A stretch of DNA of 64,000 nt from Pyropia yezoensis (GCA_009829735.1 CM020618.1:21065346-21129345); one strand, 5' to 3'. Counted from the stretch's first letter, positions 1-11,722 are shown. Notes: generated by a model not told the origin, from the sequence alone. Numbers and translations are program-made.

Positions 1-2497
1 GGCGGCGCGGCCGTCCGTTTTTTTTTCCCCCACCGTCTGCCACGCGCGCCCAGGCACGCACGCGTGGGAGTGTGCGCGCGCGCGCACGCCCGACCCCCAC
101 CTGGGGGTCCACTCGCCTCCACCGCCGGCGGCAGGCGGCCCTGCCGTGCCGAGCCTCTGAACCCACCACGGCCGCGCTGGGGACCCCACCTCCCCCTCCC
201 CTCTGCAGCACACGAATCTCCCGTGTGGTGGCGGGGGGGTGGCCGGCCGGTGGTGGCGGCGACGGCGCCTCGGGTTGCCGCCAGCCGTCCAACCCGCCCA
301 CAAACGCCAGCCGCCCGCCCCCCCTCCTCCACCCCCCCCCTTCCACAGGCCGCGTCTCCCCCCCTCACCTCCCCTGCACAGGCCCCCCCCCCAGTTCCCG
401 CCGTCGACGACCCGCTGTCTCCCGCCCCTCCCCACCAGCAGCCGTCGCTGCCCCACTCCGCGCCCCCCCCACCGCCCCCCCACCGTGCCACGCCCGCAGA
501 GGTCTCTCCGCCGTGTCCCGCTGGGTGCGGGAGCAACCACCCCCTCGACTGGCTGCCACGTCCCCTCTGGCCCCCAAGCCTCCCCCGGGACCGCTCCCAT
601 CCCCCCAGACCACCCCCCTCTCCGCACCGCCCTCCCCCCGCTCCTCCCAACCTGTGGGAGTGGGCCAGCTGCAGGCGCGCACGCGGCCGGCCAGCCAGCG
701 AGGCGTTTGGGCGGCGGGGGGTTCTAGGTGACACGGCTGCTGCAGCGGAGCGGCAGCGGCGGTGGGGGGGGGCGGCGGACTGTTCCCTCTCCCACACTCG
801 GCGGGGAGAGCCTTCTCTCCCCCACCCCCCCAAGGCCGCGCAGCCAGTGCAGCCCCGCACGCACGCGCGCGCGCACGCACAGGACGACCGTGTGGTGTGG
901 CCGCGTGGCCGCGCGGGGGGGTTTCTTCCCCCCCCTCGCCGCGTCGGTTGCGGCGCCGGCGGCGCCCGCCCCGCCTCCCCCACCCGGCCCAGCGGCCACT
1001 CCACCGGGCACGAGGCGCGGCCAACCACCACTCGCGGCTGGCGGCCGGCCCCCCCCGCACCCCCCCTCTCACCTCCCCTCCCGTCGGACACCACCGCCTC
1101 CCGGCACGAGCCACGGGGACCCCCCCGTGGCCTCTCTTGGTCCTCACGGGGGGTGGCCCACGTGCGCCCGCTGACCTGCTTGTGGAGGAGGAGGGGGGGG
1201 GGGGGGGGGGGGTGCGGCGGCGGCGGCGGCGACCGGGGGGTCCGCGCGCCTAGCCGCGCCGCGACCCTGGCCGCGCGCTCACCCCCAGCGTGGCTGCCCC
1301 CCGCCACCCCGGGTTCCGCCGCACCCCCACCCAGGGGCTCTGTGGGCGGCCCCTCGACGGTAGAGCCAGTGCCCAGACGGCTAGACACGGACGCCGACTG
1401 CGCCTGTCCACGCGACCGCGGCGGGGTCTGCGTGGGGTGGGGGGGCCACCGGCGGGCGGCCGCCGGCGACCGTCGGCCGCCGGCCGCCGCCGGCCGCGGC
1501 CGGCACAGGGGCTGCCCGGCCGGCGCACAGGTGGGCGCGGCCGCACGCCCCCCCCCACCTTGCAACCCAAAAGGGCGCTTTCAGCCTCGGTGGGTGGCAG
1601 GGGGACCGCCCCCTCGGGGGGTGACCGGACGAGGCACGCCCTGCCCCCCACCCAGTCCCGCCCCCCCCCTCCCCAGGGCCCTGGCACCACGCTGACGGTG
1701 GCCATCCCCCCGCGCGGGCAGCGTGGCGTTGCGGGGGGTTGGGGGCCTGGCCCGAGCCTCCGCCACCGCCGGCCGCGCGGCAGCCCCAGCGGCCGCGTCC
1801 GCACCCCCCAAACCCCCCCCCCTCTGGAAAGGAGCACAGAGGTGGTGGAGGCGGCAGCCAGCGTCCTCCCCCCCTCCGTGGCGGGCTCGACAGCCCCGTT
1901 CCCCCCCCCCCCAGCCCCCCTCCCCGGCTGCCCCCCCCCCTCGCGTTGTGTGAGCGTGCGTTTCTTCGCATGAGCGTGGGGTGACCCCCCAACCGTGCTG
2001 CAGCACCGGCCGGTGCTCTGGGGGGAGGGGGAGTCGGCGCGGCTTGAGGCGGGCTGCAGGCGGGGCGCGCCCCCACCGCCACAGAGGCCCTCCAGAGGTC
2101 CCCAAAAGGCGGGGGTGCGCCAGGGGCCTCACGCAGGTGGGGTGGCCGGCGGCCGCGTCCCTCTCCCCTCCCCTCCCTCCACCCCCCCCCAGCCGCCGCC
2201 GCTGCCGCGGCGGGTGTGGCCGCCTGGCTGTCCCCCCCCCCCCGGTGCCCGGGGGGGCCCCTCCGCGCACCAGCACACCCCCTGCCACCGCCGCTGTGGC
2301 AGCACCCCCCCCGCCCATCCGCCCGCCCGCCAGAGGTGTCCCGCCGGGGGAGGGTGGAAACAGGGAGCGTGGGAGGTGGGGGCGGGAGGCGCTGCACCTG
2401 GCAGGGTGCTGCAGCCCCCCACCCGTCCCTGCGCAGGGGGAGGGGTGGTGGCGGGGGGGCTCCCTCCCCAGCGCGTGCAGCCAACCCCCGCGCGCGC

Positions 2498-2531
<34 letters not shown>

Positions 2532-3211
2532 CGGCGCGGCCGCGGCGGCGGTGGCGGCGGCGGCGGCGGCGGCGGCGGCAGTGGTGGCGGCGGCGGTGGG
2601 GGCCAGCCCCCCCCCAGGAACGCCCTGCACAGCCCCCCCCCCCCCTTCCCGCTGGTCTTGAGGGCCACAGCCGCCCGCACACCGCCGGCCGGCGGCGGGC
2701 ACCGGCCGGTCGCCGCCGGTCGCGGCCGTGGCCCCCCGCGCGCGCCCGTCCCCAAGCACAGGCCAGGGAAGGGGGGCAGGGGGGGCGGGGGGGGCGGGGG
2801 GCAGGGGGGGCGGGGGGGGCGGGGGGCCGCCCGCGCGCCAGCGCGGGCCTCCAGGGGGGTGGCTGGGTTGGCAGCCGGCAGAGTGGGCGCGCCCCCGGGC
2901 GACGGTCGTTGCCGGGTTCGCCTCCTGGCGGGGCGGGGGGGGGCAGCAGAGCACCCGCGCCTGGGGCCCCGTGGGGGGTGGGCCTGCCGTGCCCATATCA
3001 GCCTGCCGCCGCCGCCGCCGCCGCCGCCGCGCCCCGCCACCAGGTCGTCGACGTTGCCCATCGCTCGCCCCTCACCCTTGACGCCAGCGTGCCGCGGCCG
3101 CCGCCGTCGCGGTCCCTTCCCACGCCACCTCTCCCCCCCTGCTGCACCCGACGCTCACGGCGGCGGTGCGGAGCCACCTCCCCCGTCCCCTCCCCCCCCC
3201 CCCCCACCACG
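1..3211. other. GC-extreme low-complexity spacer, no supported gene
   Basis: Long runs of C or G, CGG/CCG trinucleotide tracts (for example around 2500-2600 and 3005-3035) and CpG-rich filler. All frames stay open for hundreds of codons because stop codons are rare at this composition. The predicted peptides are Pro/Arg/Gly/Ala filler with no domain, so I call no gene. The end of the stretch would contain the promoter and 5' UTR of the SGF29-like gene. Confidence 0.7.
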
Positions 3212-4453
3212 ATGGGCACGCCCCGCCAGTCGACACGGCCGCGGCCACCGCTGCCGCGGCCTCCCGTAGCGACGGGTGCCTCCCCGGACTGGTCTCGGGT
3301 GCCCTATGACACCAGCCGCTACTCGGCGTCCGAGGCAGCCGCCGCGTCCATGTTGCTGGCCTTGTTTGGGCGGGTGGCGAAGGCCCCGCCGTCGCCGCGG
3401 GCAGGGGCGTCGGCGGGAGCAGTCGGTGCCAAGGCCGGCCGGCCGCTGCTGCCGCCGCCGCCGCCACCTCGGTCGGCGGGCTCGGCTGCCGCAAGCGGCC
3501 GCCGCGCCCTGTCGCTCCCGCCACCGCCTGCCCGGCGGGCGGCGGGGGTACTGCCCCCCCCTCCGCCCCCGCGGGCTGTTGTGGGGGCTGGCCGCAAGCC
3601 CCCTCCTGCCCCCCCCCCCCCACGTTCTCCCGTTGGCGTCAAGGGGCCGTCGGCGCCTGGCTCGCCGCTGCCCGCTGGTGGTCTCACCCCGTCGTCGTCC
3701 TCCTTGTCTTCTGGGGCGGGCGGAGAGGGTGGCAGCTCGCCACCGCGGCCAGTGGCGGTGAAGAAGCGCAGCCGGCCGCCGCCGCCTCGGGCGTCGAGCC
3801 CGACAGGCGTTGTGGCGGTCGTTGGGCGCGAGCAGCGGGCCGTGGCGCCGCCACCAAAGAAGGCCAAGAAGGCAGGCAGCGGTACGGGGAGCCCTGTTGG
3901 GGTGCCAGGTAGCAACGAGTCTCGGCGGGTGCAGCCTTCGACTGAGGTGGCCTGCCGGGTGCGGGACCTGGGCTGCCCCGGCGGATGGACGTGGATCCTC
4001 GGCACCGTTGTATCGTACGCGCCCGACGTGAAGAAGTACTACGTCATGGACGCGGCCGCTGACGCGGATGCGGCTGCCGAGCAACCCGCAGCGTCGGGTG
4101 AGGACGCCAACCCAGAGAACACCCACCCGTCGTCCCGTCGCCGCGTGCACGGCAAGCGCCACGCGGTGCCGCGCAAGCAGTTGTCTATCCTGACGGCCGA
4201 GCCCCCTGTGCCCCACACAGCTGGCTCTCGGGTGTTGGCCATGTACCCCGACACCACCACCTTTTACCCCGCCACCATCGTGACGTGCCCCCCACCGTCG
4301 CCCGTATCTGTGACCGGAGCGACACCCGTTGGTCGGCCCACTCCACGCCAAGGCTCCTATCTGCTTCACTTTGACGACGAGGATGGCGAGTCAATGGTCA
4401 AGCGCGTGGCCGCCCGCTATGTTACTTCCCTGGCCGCTCGCCGGACAAGGTGA
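3212..4453 (+). CDS. SGF29: SGF29-like SAGA subunit with C-terminal tandem Tudor domain
   Basis: 413 residues from the ATG at 3212, the first ATG after a poly-C tract; the frame is open further upstream but only as Pro/Arg filler. Residues about 1-240 are Pro/Ala/Ser-rich and low-complexity. Residues about 243-408 match the SGF29 C-terminal fold. The first Tudor begins near EVACRVRD, followed by WILGTVVSY and KKYYVMD. The second contains RVLAMYPDTTTFYPATI, then LLHFDDEDGE and VAARYVTSL. In known SGF29 proteins this tandem Tudor binds H3K4me2/3 and recruits the SAGA acetyltransferase module in the nucleus. The YPxTTxFY-type segment is the most diagnostic part seen. The usual N-terminal coiled coil is not obvious. 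An acidic Asp/Ala insertion lies between the two Tudor halves. The gene converges with SEC31 downstream. No introns are needed. The family call is firm; the exact start is less so. Confidence 0.82.
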   Translation: MGTPRQSTRPRPPLPRPPVATGASPDWSRVPYDTSRYSASEAAAASMLLALFGRVAKAPPSPRAGASAGAVGAKAGRPLLPPPPPPRSAGSAAASGRRALSLPPPPARRAAGVLPPPPPPRAVVGAGRKPPPAPPPPRSPVGVKGPSAPGSPLPAGGLTPSSSSLSSGAGGEGGSSPPRPVAVKKRSRPPPPRASSPTGVVAVVGREQRAVAPPPKKAKKAGSGTGSPVGVPGSNESRRVQPSTEVACRVRDLGCPGGWTWILGTVVSYAPDVKKYYVMDAAADADAAAEQPAASGEDANPENTHPSSRRRVHGKRHAVPRKQLSILTAEPPVPHTAGSRVLAMYPDTTTFYPATIVTCPPPSPVSVTGATPVGRPTPRQGSYLLHFDDEDGESMVKRVAARYVTSLAARRTR

Positions 4454-5627
4454 GACCCCGTTCTCGGGGGCTGGTTGCGTTGGTGTGGAGCAGTGGATGA
4501 CGAATGGTGAGAGGGGACCTGTATGGCTGGCGCTTTTGCTTTGTCTGGCGGAATATGTACCTACCTGTGTCTACCTGCTGTCTTGTCGCGCTACTGCCTC
4601 TGTGCGCGTCCACAGGGGCATTGCTTGCGTGTGGGACGTCTCCGTTGTTTTTCTCTGTCTTTTTTTTATGCGGTCTCGTACAAGCAAACAATATTGCGGA
4701 TTTGCGTTGCGTTGCTGGTTGCGTCTGCCGCTCTGCTGCTTCGGCAGCGTCCGTCTCGCACGGGTCCCTCGTCTGATTGGAATTCGCTTGTCGTCGTGGA
4801 TGGGGGAAGGGGGGGCTTCCTGCTGCGCCCGCGCAACGGCGGGCCACCCCGGGGGGACCCCACGCAGACAGGCAGGCGAGGCTGTGATGAGCCTGCGCAT
4901 GGGGGGGAGAGGTGAGGCGCCGGAAGCAATCAGTTTTGGTTGATTGGTAAACGGCGGTCGCCGACCTGACCTGTCGGGCCGGCACTGCCCGGACGGCGGT
5001 GGCGGCGGCGGGCGGCTCTCCTTCCGCCCCGTGCTGCAGTGGTTCCTTGCCGCCACCCCCAGCGGACGGGTCAACTTCGCTTTCAACCCTCCCAAAAGCG
5101 CCCTCGAGGGTGGATCCCCTCGGCAACAGTCCAGTGGCGCGCCACCAGGCGGCGAATACCGAAAATTTCCCAACTGATGGTTCAACAAAAAATCAACAAT
5201 AGACTTGGTGGACTTTCTAAGTAGGTCGTAGTGGGACACTGCAGCCAGCAGCAGAATGCAGCACACGCAGGTCGGCATGTGTAATAATTAATACGCTGGA
5301 GGCTTGACCACCGTGCATATTAGGGGCGAGAATACTTGACTTTGAGAGGCGTATGAGGCTGACAAAAAGCCGCTTTTCATGGAAAACAAAGAACACGGTG
5401 CAAGACCTGCTGCGCGGACATGCGCTGGTCGCCAGTACGGAGCATGGCGTCGACCGCAACAGTGGACGAAGACAGCCGTACGGCCACGGGATACAATACA
5501 AGACCACACAGGACGAAGCCCCTCCGCGAGAGCTCGCCCACCGCGAGAGCTCGTACAACCGCTGACAGAACAAGCACTACCTCTGCTGCGCGAACACGGG
5601 CATGTGCAATCATGGGGGAGAAATGGA
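4454..5627. other. Convergent 3' intergenic region between SGF29-like gene and SEC31
   Basis: This 1.17-kb stretch lies between the TGA of the SGF29-like gene and the TAA of SEC31, so it must hold both 3' UTRs. Its composition is more balanced than the flanks, with T-rich patches near 4640-4670 and an AT-richer part near 5160-5360. Short ORFs on both strands have no recognisable domain. I see no RNA gene. Confidence 0.6.
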
Positions 5628-8600
5628 TTACCGGCCAGTGCGGGCACTCTGGATCATGCGCTGCAGTGCCTGGATCCAGCTGCCGTGCTCGTCCCAGTGC
5701 TCCCGCGTCAGCACTTGCACGACCGAAGCGGCCTCGTCGTAATCTCCCTTCTCCAGCGCCCCAGCCAGGCGAAGTAAGTGGGCAACCACGGCCGGGTCCA
5801 GAATGCCCGCGTTCAGTGCCGAAAGCAAACGACCCAGTTTGCGGCTGACGTCGTCCATCTTGCGGCGGAAGACGGGTGTGCTGCTCAGCTGGGCGGTATA
5901 CGAAAAGGAACCACAGAGCGCCCGCGGGATAGCCGCCTGCTCCCGCGGCACGGATGAGACATCTGCCGCATCTACCGGGACGGCCGGAAGGGACGCCAAC
6001 TTGGCACCGCCGCCACCACCCCCAGCCGCATCTGACCCGGTGACGCTCAAGGCGCCCAAGGCAGAAGACGCCGATGACGAGCGACTCATCCCCACAGGGG
6101 GCGCTCCCGGCGCACCCGGCGCTCCCGCCGGTTTCCGCACGACCCCGGCCACCTCGGCCGATGGCGGCAGTCGCGGGCGGCCGCCGTCCCCACCTGCGCG
6201 GGCACGAGCATTGGGGTTGAACGGCACGCCCCCAGACGCTGAAGCGGGATCGCTTGGCGGTGGTGGCGGCGGCGGAGGTGGCGGTAGAGCAGAGGCCGCG
6301 CCAGGAATCAACGGCGACATGGACGCAGCGTTGGGGGGGCCCCCAAAACCACCAGACCCGGCATCGCCACCGATGCCACCAGAAAAGGAAGGCATCGGTG
6401 GAGGCAGCGACGGCATCGCCGGCATAGTCGGCTGGGAGTACGTAGGCTGCTGCTGCTGCTGGTATGCAGGAGCCTGGGGTGAAGACCCCGAGCCATACGG
6501 CGCACCAAATTGGGAAGCGGGCGCCGGCGGTGCACCCTGCAGTGGCGCGGACGAAGGTGCCAGTGGCATTGGAGGCAGCGTGGGGGCAGCCGCTGGGGCC
6601 CCCCACCCGGTCGGCCCTGATCGCACACCGCCCGATGGCGAAGGCGAGCCGAAGGACTGGGGCGGCGCCGGAACGGGGGGCATGACGGGGGCCATCGCCG
6701 GCGGCTGGGGCGGCTGGAAAGCCGGGGAGGAGGTGGACACAGGTGTCGACGGCTGCTGCTGCGCACCATAGAAGCCTGGACCGCCGCCACCGGTACCCCC
6801 TTGAGACGCACCATTGCCAAAGCCGTTAGCTGGAGCGCCAAAGCCCCCGGCAACGGGGGCGGGCGCAAAGCTGCTCCCTGCATATTGGCTTGCCGGCAGG
6901 TACCCACCAGCGGTGGGTCCGTACCCTGCAGTCCCCGGCTGCTGCTGCTGGCTGAAGTTGGGCTGTGAGGGCTGACCAAAGCCCTGCTGCTGCTGCTGCG
7001 GCTGGCCATACGCCGACTGCTGCGACTGGCCATAGTGCTCCTGCGATTGCGCCACCGCCGGTTCAGGAGCATGCACAGGGACGGCCGCATTGCGCGCCAA
7101 GTCCGCGTCGTCGGCTGCCGACGCGATGTTGGCAAAGTAGGCAACCGCGAGGCCGGGCTGCCCCGCCGCAGCCAACGTGCGACCAAACGCCACCAGGGCC
7201 GACGCAGACGTCGAGTCCAATGCACGAACGGAGCCCAGGTCGGTCGTATCGCCCCGTCCAGCAAACACGGCAGCCGCCAACAAGCGGATCTTGGCCACTG
7301 CGGCAGTGAGCTCGGGTAGCCGTGATGCCGAACGCGTAGCAGCGAGGGAAGACAGCCACAGATTCGCAGCAGCAGCCGTGTCGCCCGCTGCAATGTAACA
7401 CGTGATAGCGGCCTCCTTCGCAGCGTCACCAGTCAAGGAGTCGTCCTTGCCCTCGACTATTTGGGCAGCGATTGCACGAGCGGAGGCAGACAGCTCGGGC
7501 CCACCTGAAAAAGTAACCGCCGCGGCAAGCGCGTCGCGCCAATCTGCAGCCCGCTCCAGGCTGACCCGCCCCGCAACAGCAGCCGACGCGGCGGCCAACG
7601 CGGCCGTCGGTGCCGGCGGGGGGGAAGTCGCCATGACCGAGTCAGCCGCCCGTTGCCACAGGTCGTCCCCTCCACGACGAGCCAGCAACAGCGCGTCGGC
7701 AAACCGGCCAGTTCTGAGGCTGGCGTCCACGGCAGCAGAAAAATCCCCGACCAATACAGAGCGGGAGACGAACCGGTCCACCGCTGCCGCGTCTTCCACA
7801 TCTATGTTGGCAGCGGTCAACACGTCCGCGTCGCCATCGTCACCGCCCATGCCCTGTGCATCAGCCGCCGGCGTCTGCTCCCCACCATTGACTGCGCCGC
7901 CGCCGTCGCCGAACACAGTGTCATGCGCGCCACCAGACGGGTCACCGTCCAGGATACTCCCCAGCCCCGACACGGTGGGTGGCGCAGCACCTGTCGAGTC
8001 GGGCATGTCCCACGGGGCGGGACCTTCAAGGTTAGCAGCCACGTGGGGAGTGTCCGTGTATGGAGTCGGCGACAAAGGCATTCCAGGAACGGGCGATTGC
8101 AGAGCATACGAGCCCATATCCTGCATCGGGGGTGGCGACATGGGCGCCGCCGCCGGCTCGGGAGCGTCCCCCTTCATTGAGCACAGCGGTGGGGAGGCCT
8201 CCAGCCCAACAACCCCTTCCGAAGACGGCTGTGCCGCGGCAGGTAAGGAAAAGCCCAGGTGGCTCAGCAGCTGCTGCCGCGCATGCGGCCGCAGCTGCAG
8301 GGCGAGCAGTGCCCAGCTGACGCGCTCCACCGGTCCGTCGTCGCCACCATCCTCCCCCACATTTTCGGCCTTCTCGTCACAAAACGCCGCCAGGGAGGCC
8401 AGGTCCGCCTCGGGCCCACCGACGTCTCGCTCCAATGCCAGGGCCGCCGACACAAAGGTTTCCTCTGTCTGCACTCGCGGGTGCAGCCGTACAATGTTCG
8501 TGGGGCTCGCACCCTTAGCACCTGCCGCGCCGCCACTGATCACCGCCACGGGCCGACCACAGGGTCCAAATGACAGACACGCGCGGCGAGACAGCCACGC

Positions 8601-9911
8601 CGGGCTGCGGCTCATCAAAATGTCACCTGGCGAGGCCGCGGCGGTTACACGCGGGGACTCTGCCGTTGCGCCGGACACAAACTCCCCACCAAACGCGGTG
8701 GACAGCGCCGACGCGGTTGCGCTCGACACGGAAGATGCCACCGACGCAGTAAGCAAGGACTGCACCGCGATCCGTCCGTCGCGGCTCGCCGTGGCAAACA
8801 CCCCGGGCAGCCGCGGGTTCCACCCCAGCCCAAAATCCCCCCGCACAACCCCCCCGTCCAGGCTGTCCGTGTCGCCCCCGTCAATGCCAACACCCGCCGC
8901 GCTCGCTTCCCCACCGCCGCCGCCCACATGGGAGACGCTCGACAAGACGTCGCCCGACGCTGGGTCTACCACCAACGTAGCTCCATCGTGGCCCGCAGTG
9001 AGCAGCAAGCCCGAGTCTTGCGGGCACCACGACACAGCGGCGATCCCGGCACGGTGGTGCCGCAGCGACCGCAGCGGAGCGGTAGCGTTGCGAAGATCCC
9101 ATAGCAGTGCCCCCCGCTCGGCGCTGGCAGTCAACAGCTGAGTAGCGACAGTGGGCGACCAGGCCAGGCCCGAGCATGTCAGCCGACCACGCGGGTGGCG
9201 CAGCGCAATCACCCGCCGCTTTTGTCTCAAGTCCCACACCGCTGTGACACCCGCTGCGCCGCCGCCGGCCAGGATCTGCTGCATCTGTCGGTTCCACGCC
9301 ACCGACAGCATCGCCTCCTTGGCGGGCGCCGCCCCAGCCGGGGCATCCGCACCCGACGCGCCCGGCGGGGCCGGTGCAACGCCCACGGGGGTCAGGGGCG
9401 TCACCGCCGCTCCGCTGCCGGCGCCACGACCAAAGTCCCACACCAGCACGTGGCCGTCGTCACCCGCAGAGGCAAGCAGCGTGGGCACCCGCGGATTCCA
9501 CTCCACCGCCCGCGCAGCACCGGCGTGTGCGCCCGTACCGGCCGACACAACCGTCGCCGCTGCCGCTGCACCACCTCCGTCAGCACCCCCCGCAGGGGCC
9601 AGCGGCAACCGCAGCAGTGCCGACGCGTCCCATACTGACACGGCGCCGCCCTCAAGCGCCGCCGCCACCAAACCGGGAGAGGTGGAGGGCGCACCCCACG
9701 CGACCGCGTGCGCCCGTTCGGGGCAAGGCGCCGCCGCACGAAGACGCAGCGCGGGTGCGTGGACGTCCAGGGCAAGGAGCTCCAGGCGGCCGCCCGCATC
9801 AAAGGAGGCATCAAAGATGTCGGCGGCGGGGGCCGCAGCGAGCATCGCGCCCGTCCCAGAGGGCGCCCATGCCAGCGCCGACGAACGGGGCAGCTCCGCA
9901 ACAATTCCCAT
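5628..9911 (-). CDS. SEC31: SEC31, outer-coat subunit of COPII vesicles
   Basis: 1427 residues, single exon, ATG at 9911 (the frame is open 28 codons further but without ATG). The protein forms the outer COPII cage with SEC13 and stimulates SAR1 GTP hydrolysis at ER exit sites. Residues about 1-385 are the WD40 propeller, with repeats such as AVEWNPRVPTLLASAGDDG and LSVAWNRQMQQILAGGGAAG. It is followed near 440 by the SEC31-type PAWLSRRACLSFGP element. A helical ACE1-like segment contains SVLVGDFSAAVDASLRTGR and ADALLLARRGGDDLWQ near 710-755. Residues about 955-1270 are Pro/Gln/Gly-rich, as expected for the SEC23-binding linker. The last ~110 residues are the conserved helical C-terminal domain, ending near EHGSWIQALQRMI. 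The length is slightly above yeast and human SEC31. It is convergent with the SGF29-like gene. No frame breaks were seen. Confidence 0.95.
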   Translation of the reverse strand: MGIVAELPRSSALAWAPSGTGAMLAAAPAADIFDASFDAGGRLELLALDVHAPALRLRAAAPCPERAHAVAWGAPSTSPGLVAAALEGGAVSVWDASALLRLPLAPAGGADGGGAAAAATVVSAGTGAHAGAARAVEWNPRVPTLLASAGDDGHVLVWDFGRGAGSGAAVTPLTPVGVAPAPPGASGADAPAGAAPAKEAMLSVAWNRQMQQILAGGGAAGVTAVWDLRQKRRVIALRHPRGRLTCSGLAWSPTVATQLLTASAERGALLWDLRNATAPLRSLRHHRAGIAAVSWCPQDSGLLLTAGHDGATLVVDPASGDVLSSVSHVGGGGGEASAAGVGIDGGDTDSLDGGVVRGDFGLGWNPRLPGVFATASRDGRIAVQSLLTASVASSVSSATASALSTAFGGEFVSGATAESPRVTAAASPGDILMSRSPAWLSRRACLSFGPCGRPVAVISGGAAGAKGASPTNIVRLHPRVQTEETFVSAALALERDVGGPEADLASLAAFCDEKAENVGEDGGDDGPVERVSWALLALQLRPHARQQLLSHLGFSLPAAAQPSSEGVVGLEASPPLCSMKGDAPEPAAAPMSPPPMQDMGSYALQSPVPGMPLSPTPYTDTPHVAANLEGPAPWDMPDSTGAAPPTVSGLGSILDGDPSGGAHDTVFGDGGGAVNGGEQTPAADAQGMGGDDGDADVLTAANIDVEDAAAVDRFVSRSVLVGDFSAAVDASLRTGRFADALLLARRGGDDLWQRAADSVMATSPPPAPTAALAAASAAVAGRVSLERAADWRDALAAAVTFSGGPELSASARAIAAQIVEGKDDSLTGDAAKEAAITCYIAAGDTAAAANLWLSSLAATRSASRLPELTAAVAKIRLLAAAVFAGRGDTTDLGSVRALDSTSASALVAFGRTLAAAGQPGLAVAYFANIASAADDADLARNAAVPVHAPEPAVAQSQEHYGQSQQSAYGQPQQQQQGFGQPSQPNFSQQQQPGTAGYGPTAGGYLPASQYAGSSFAPAPVAGGFGAPANGFGNGASQGGTGGGGPGFYGAQQQPSTPVSTSSPAFQPPQPPAMAPVMPPVPAPPQSFGSPSPSGGVRSGPTGWGAPAAAPTLPPMPLAPSSAPLQGAPPAPASQFGAPYGSGSSPQAPAYQQQQQPTYSQPTMPAMPSLPPPMPSFSGGIGGDAGSGGFGGPPNAASMSPLIPGAASALPPPPPPPPPPSDPASASGGVPFNPNARARAGGDGGRPRLPPSAEVAGVVRKPAGAPGAPGAPPVGMSRSSSASSALGALSVTGSDAAGGGGGGAKLASLPAVPVDAADVSSVPREQAAIPRALCGSFSYTAQLSSTPVFRRKMDDVSRKLGRLLSALNAGILDPAVVAHLLRLAGALEKGDYDEAASVVQVLTREHWDEHGSWIQALQRMIQSARTGR

Positions 9912-11722
9912 CGTGACGTGCGGGTAAGGACACCGGGGCCACCCACCCGGCTCGCCGGCCGTCAAGGAAGACCCGATTCGGTCGCCCGACGTCAACGGCC
10001 CTCGCAGCCCCGTCTAATGCCGAGGGCGCACGGGCACCGCCACCGGCGGCGAGCGAAACGTAAGGAAGTGGGGATGGAAAAAAAAAAGCAGCAAGACGCT
10101 CGTGCCTTGATGATGTTCCGGTCTGGTCCTGTCCCGGCCCACCGACGCAACGCACGGCACTCGGCCGACGGCGTGGCCTCGCACCGGAACAAGCGGCGAT
10201 GCAGATCCAGGGTGCACGCACCGAGGTGCACAAGGGAGGGGGGCGAAACAACCAGCGGGCCTCCGTCCGGGTCGGCAGAGACAGTACGACTGCCTCGGCG
10301 GGACAGGGAGGCGGGGGGGGCGGGGGAGGCGGCGAGGAGGGGGGGGGGAGTCGTCCAGATGGTGCCGTCCCGCTCAGTGCGCCGAGCCCGTCCACCCGCC
10401 TCCCCTCGGCTGACGGCAGCAGTCCAGCGTCGGCTGGCTGGTCCACGCGGACGACTGTCAGCAACTTGACAATCACGGGCCTACATACCTTCACATCTTT
10501 CCCAAAATCAAGTAAAACAGTGAGTCAATAACCACAGTTTGACTTTGCTGCACACTTTTACCCCTGGATCCTTGACGAGGCGTCAGGTCGCCTTCAACCA
10601 CTCTTGGGTGCACTGCCGGCCGCGCCCACGGAGGAGGTCGACCTCAAGTGAGCTTTTCTCGTCCGTACATACTGGCGGCGGAAGAGAATCTGGCCATGAG
10701 ATCTATTGCTGAGTTCTGGGTGGCTGCACTGGTGCGTGAGAACCCCGCAGCATTGGGACGTGGGCCGCGCTGCGGCCGGCGCGTCCCCGAGAGCTGCGTT
10801 CAAAAGGACTTGGGCTGAAAGGTTTGCTCTAGGGCGTCCACCTACTGGCCGTGCCACGTGACCATGTACTGCGACACGTAGCACGTCGTATCTCTCCTCG
10901 TCCGCCTCTCCACGGCAAGCGGCCCGGTCGCGTCCGGTGCCCTGAGGCTGTCGCTCCATCCCCTCTACCATCATTCAACGGCTATCGCGGTGCCATCACT
11001 GGTAGCCCCACGTGAGTTTGGTCTCTTCCGTCGCTCCGACGCGGCGGCGGCGTGGCTCGCCACCGCTTCACTGCTGACGCCCGTCGCTACCGCCGCCGCC
11101 GCCGCCGAGGCGGCGGTGCCGCCCGTCGCAGCGACCGCTGTGGACGCGCCGATGGTGCACCAGGTTAGATCCAGCACCTCCACGGATGCTTGTGCTGGAC
11201 CACACCTCTTGCTTTGGGCGTACGTATTTAAATATACCACACGTAATAGGTTGAACCCACGTGTACACTGTGCAAAGCTGTCGATTGTGGCGCATTTTCT
11301 GTAAACATTACAAGCTTACAAAAATGTGCCATTAGCTGGGGAGGGTCGGGTTGCCATGTACGCAGACTTTCATCACATGTCGAAATAATTTCAAACGGCT
11401 CACAGAGTGACCAGCAGTGGAAGAAACCAAGAAAAACACAAGCCAAAGGCGCCCGACAAGGTAGCGCGCCACAAGCGCGGGGAGGAATGGGGCGCGGGGC
11501 AGGCCAAAGGACGCTGCCGTCCGCAGTGGGACGTAAACATTACATGTTTACAAAAATGTGACATGCTTAGAAAAAAAATACACCGCACATCGACAGCTTT
11601 CTGAAAATACAAAGAGGGAAATAGATGCGCATCACAGTGTCGCCGACCATGGCGCCGCGGTCGCGTCCTGGAACAACACGACGCTCTGACCAGAGCAACA
11701 CAGTGTCATGGGTACACAGCCT
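9912..11722. other. 5' region of SEC31 and intergenic DNA
   Basis: This contains the SEC31 promoter side (no clear TATA box seen), a purine/poly-G patch near 10300-10350, and lower-GC DNA from about 10470. ORFs in 10.0-11.3 kb look like shadows: none has a recognisable domain and the longer ones lack ATG starts. The right half carries the 32-bp direct repeats listed separately. Confidence 0.55.
11301..11564. repeat. Pair of direct repeats, about 32 bp, 232 bp apart
   Basis: GTAAACATTACAAGCTTACA begins at 11301 and GTAAACATTACATGTTTACA begins at 11533. Both are followed by AAAATGTG(C/A)CAT. Each unit is itself partly self-complementary. They may be ends or hairpins of a short non-autonomous element. 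No target duplication was identified. Confidence 0.5.

Noticed and set aside
64..2996. Long overlapping ORFs on both strands in the first 3 kb
   Set aside because: Pro/Arg/Gly/Ala filler, mostly GTG or other non-ATG starts, no domains; expected from base composition alone.
2216..3211. N-terminal extension of the SGF29-like frame back to 2216
   Set aside because: The sequence is Arg/Pro/Gly filler from CGG tracts, and the ATG at 3212 is the first credible start.
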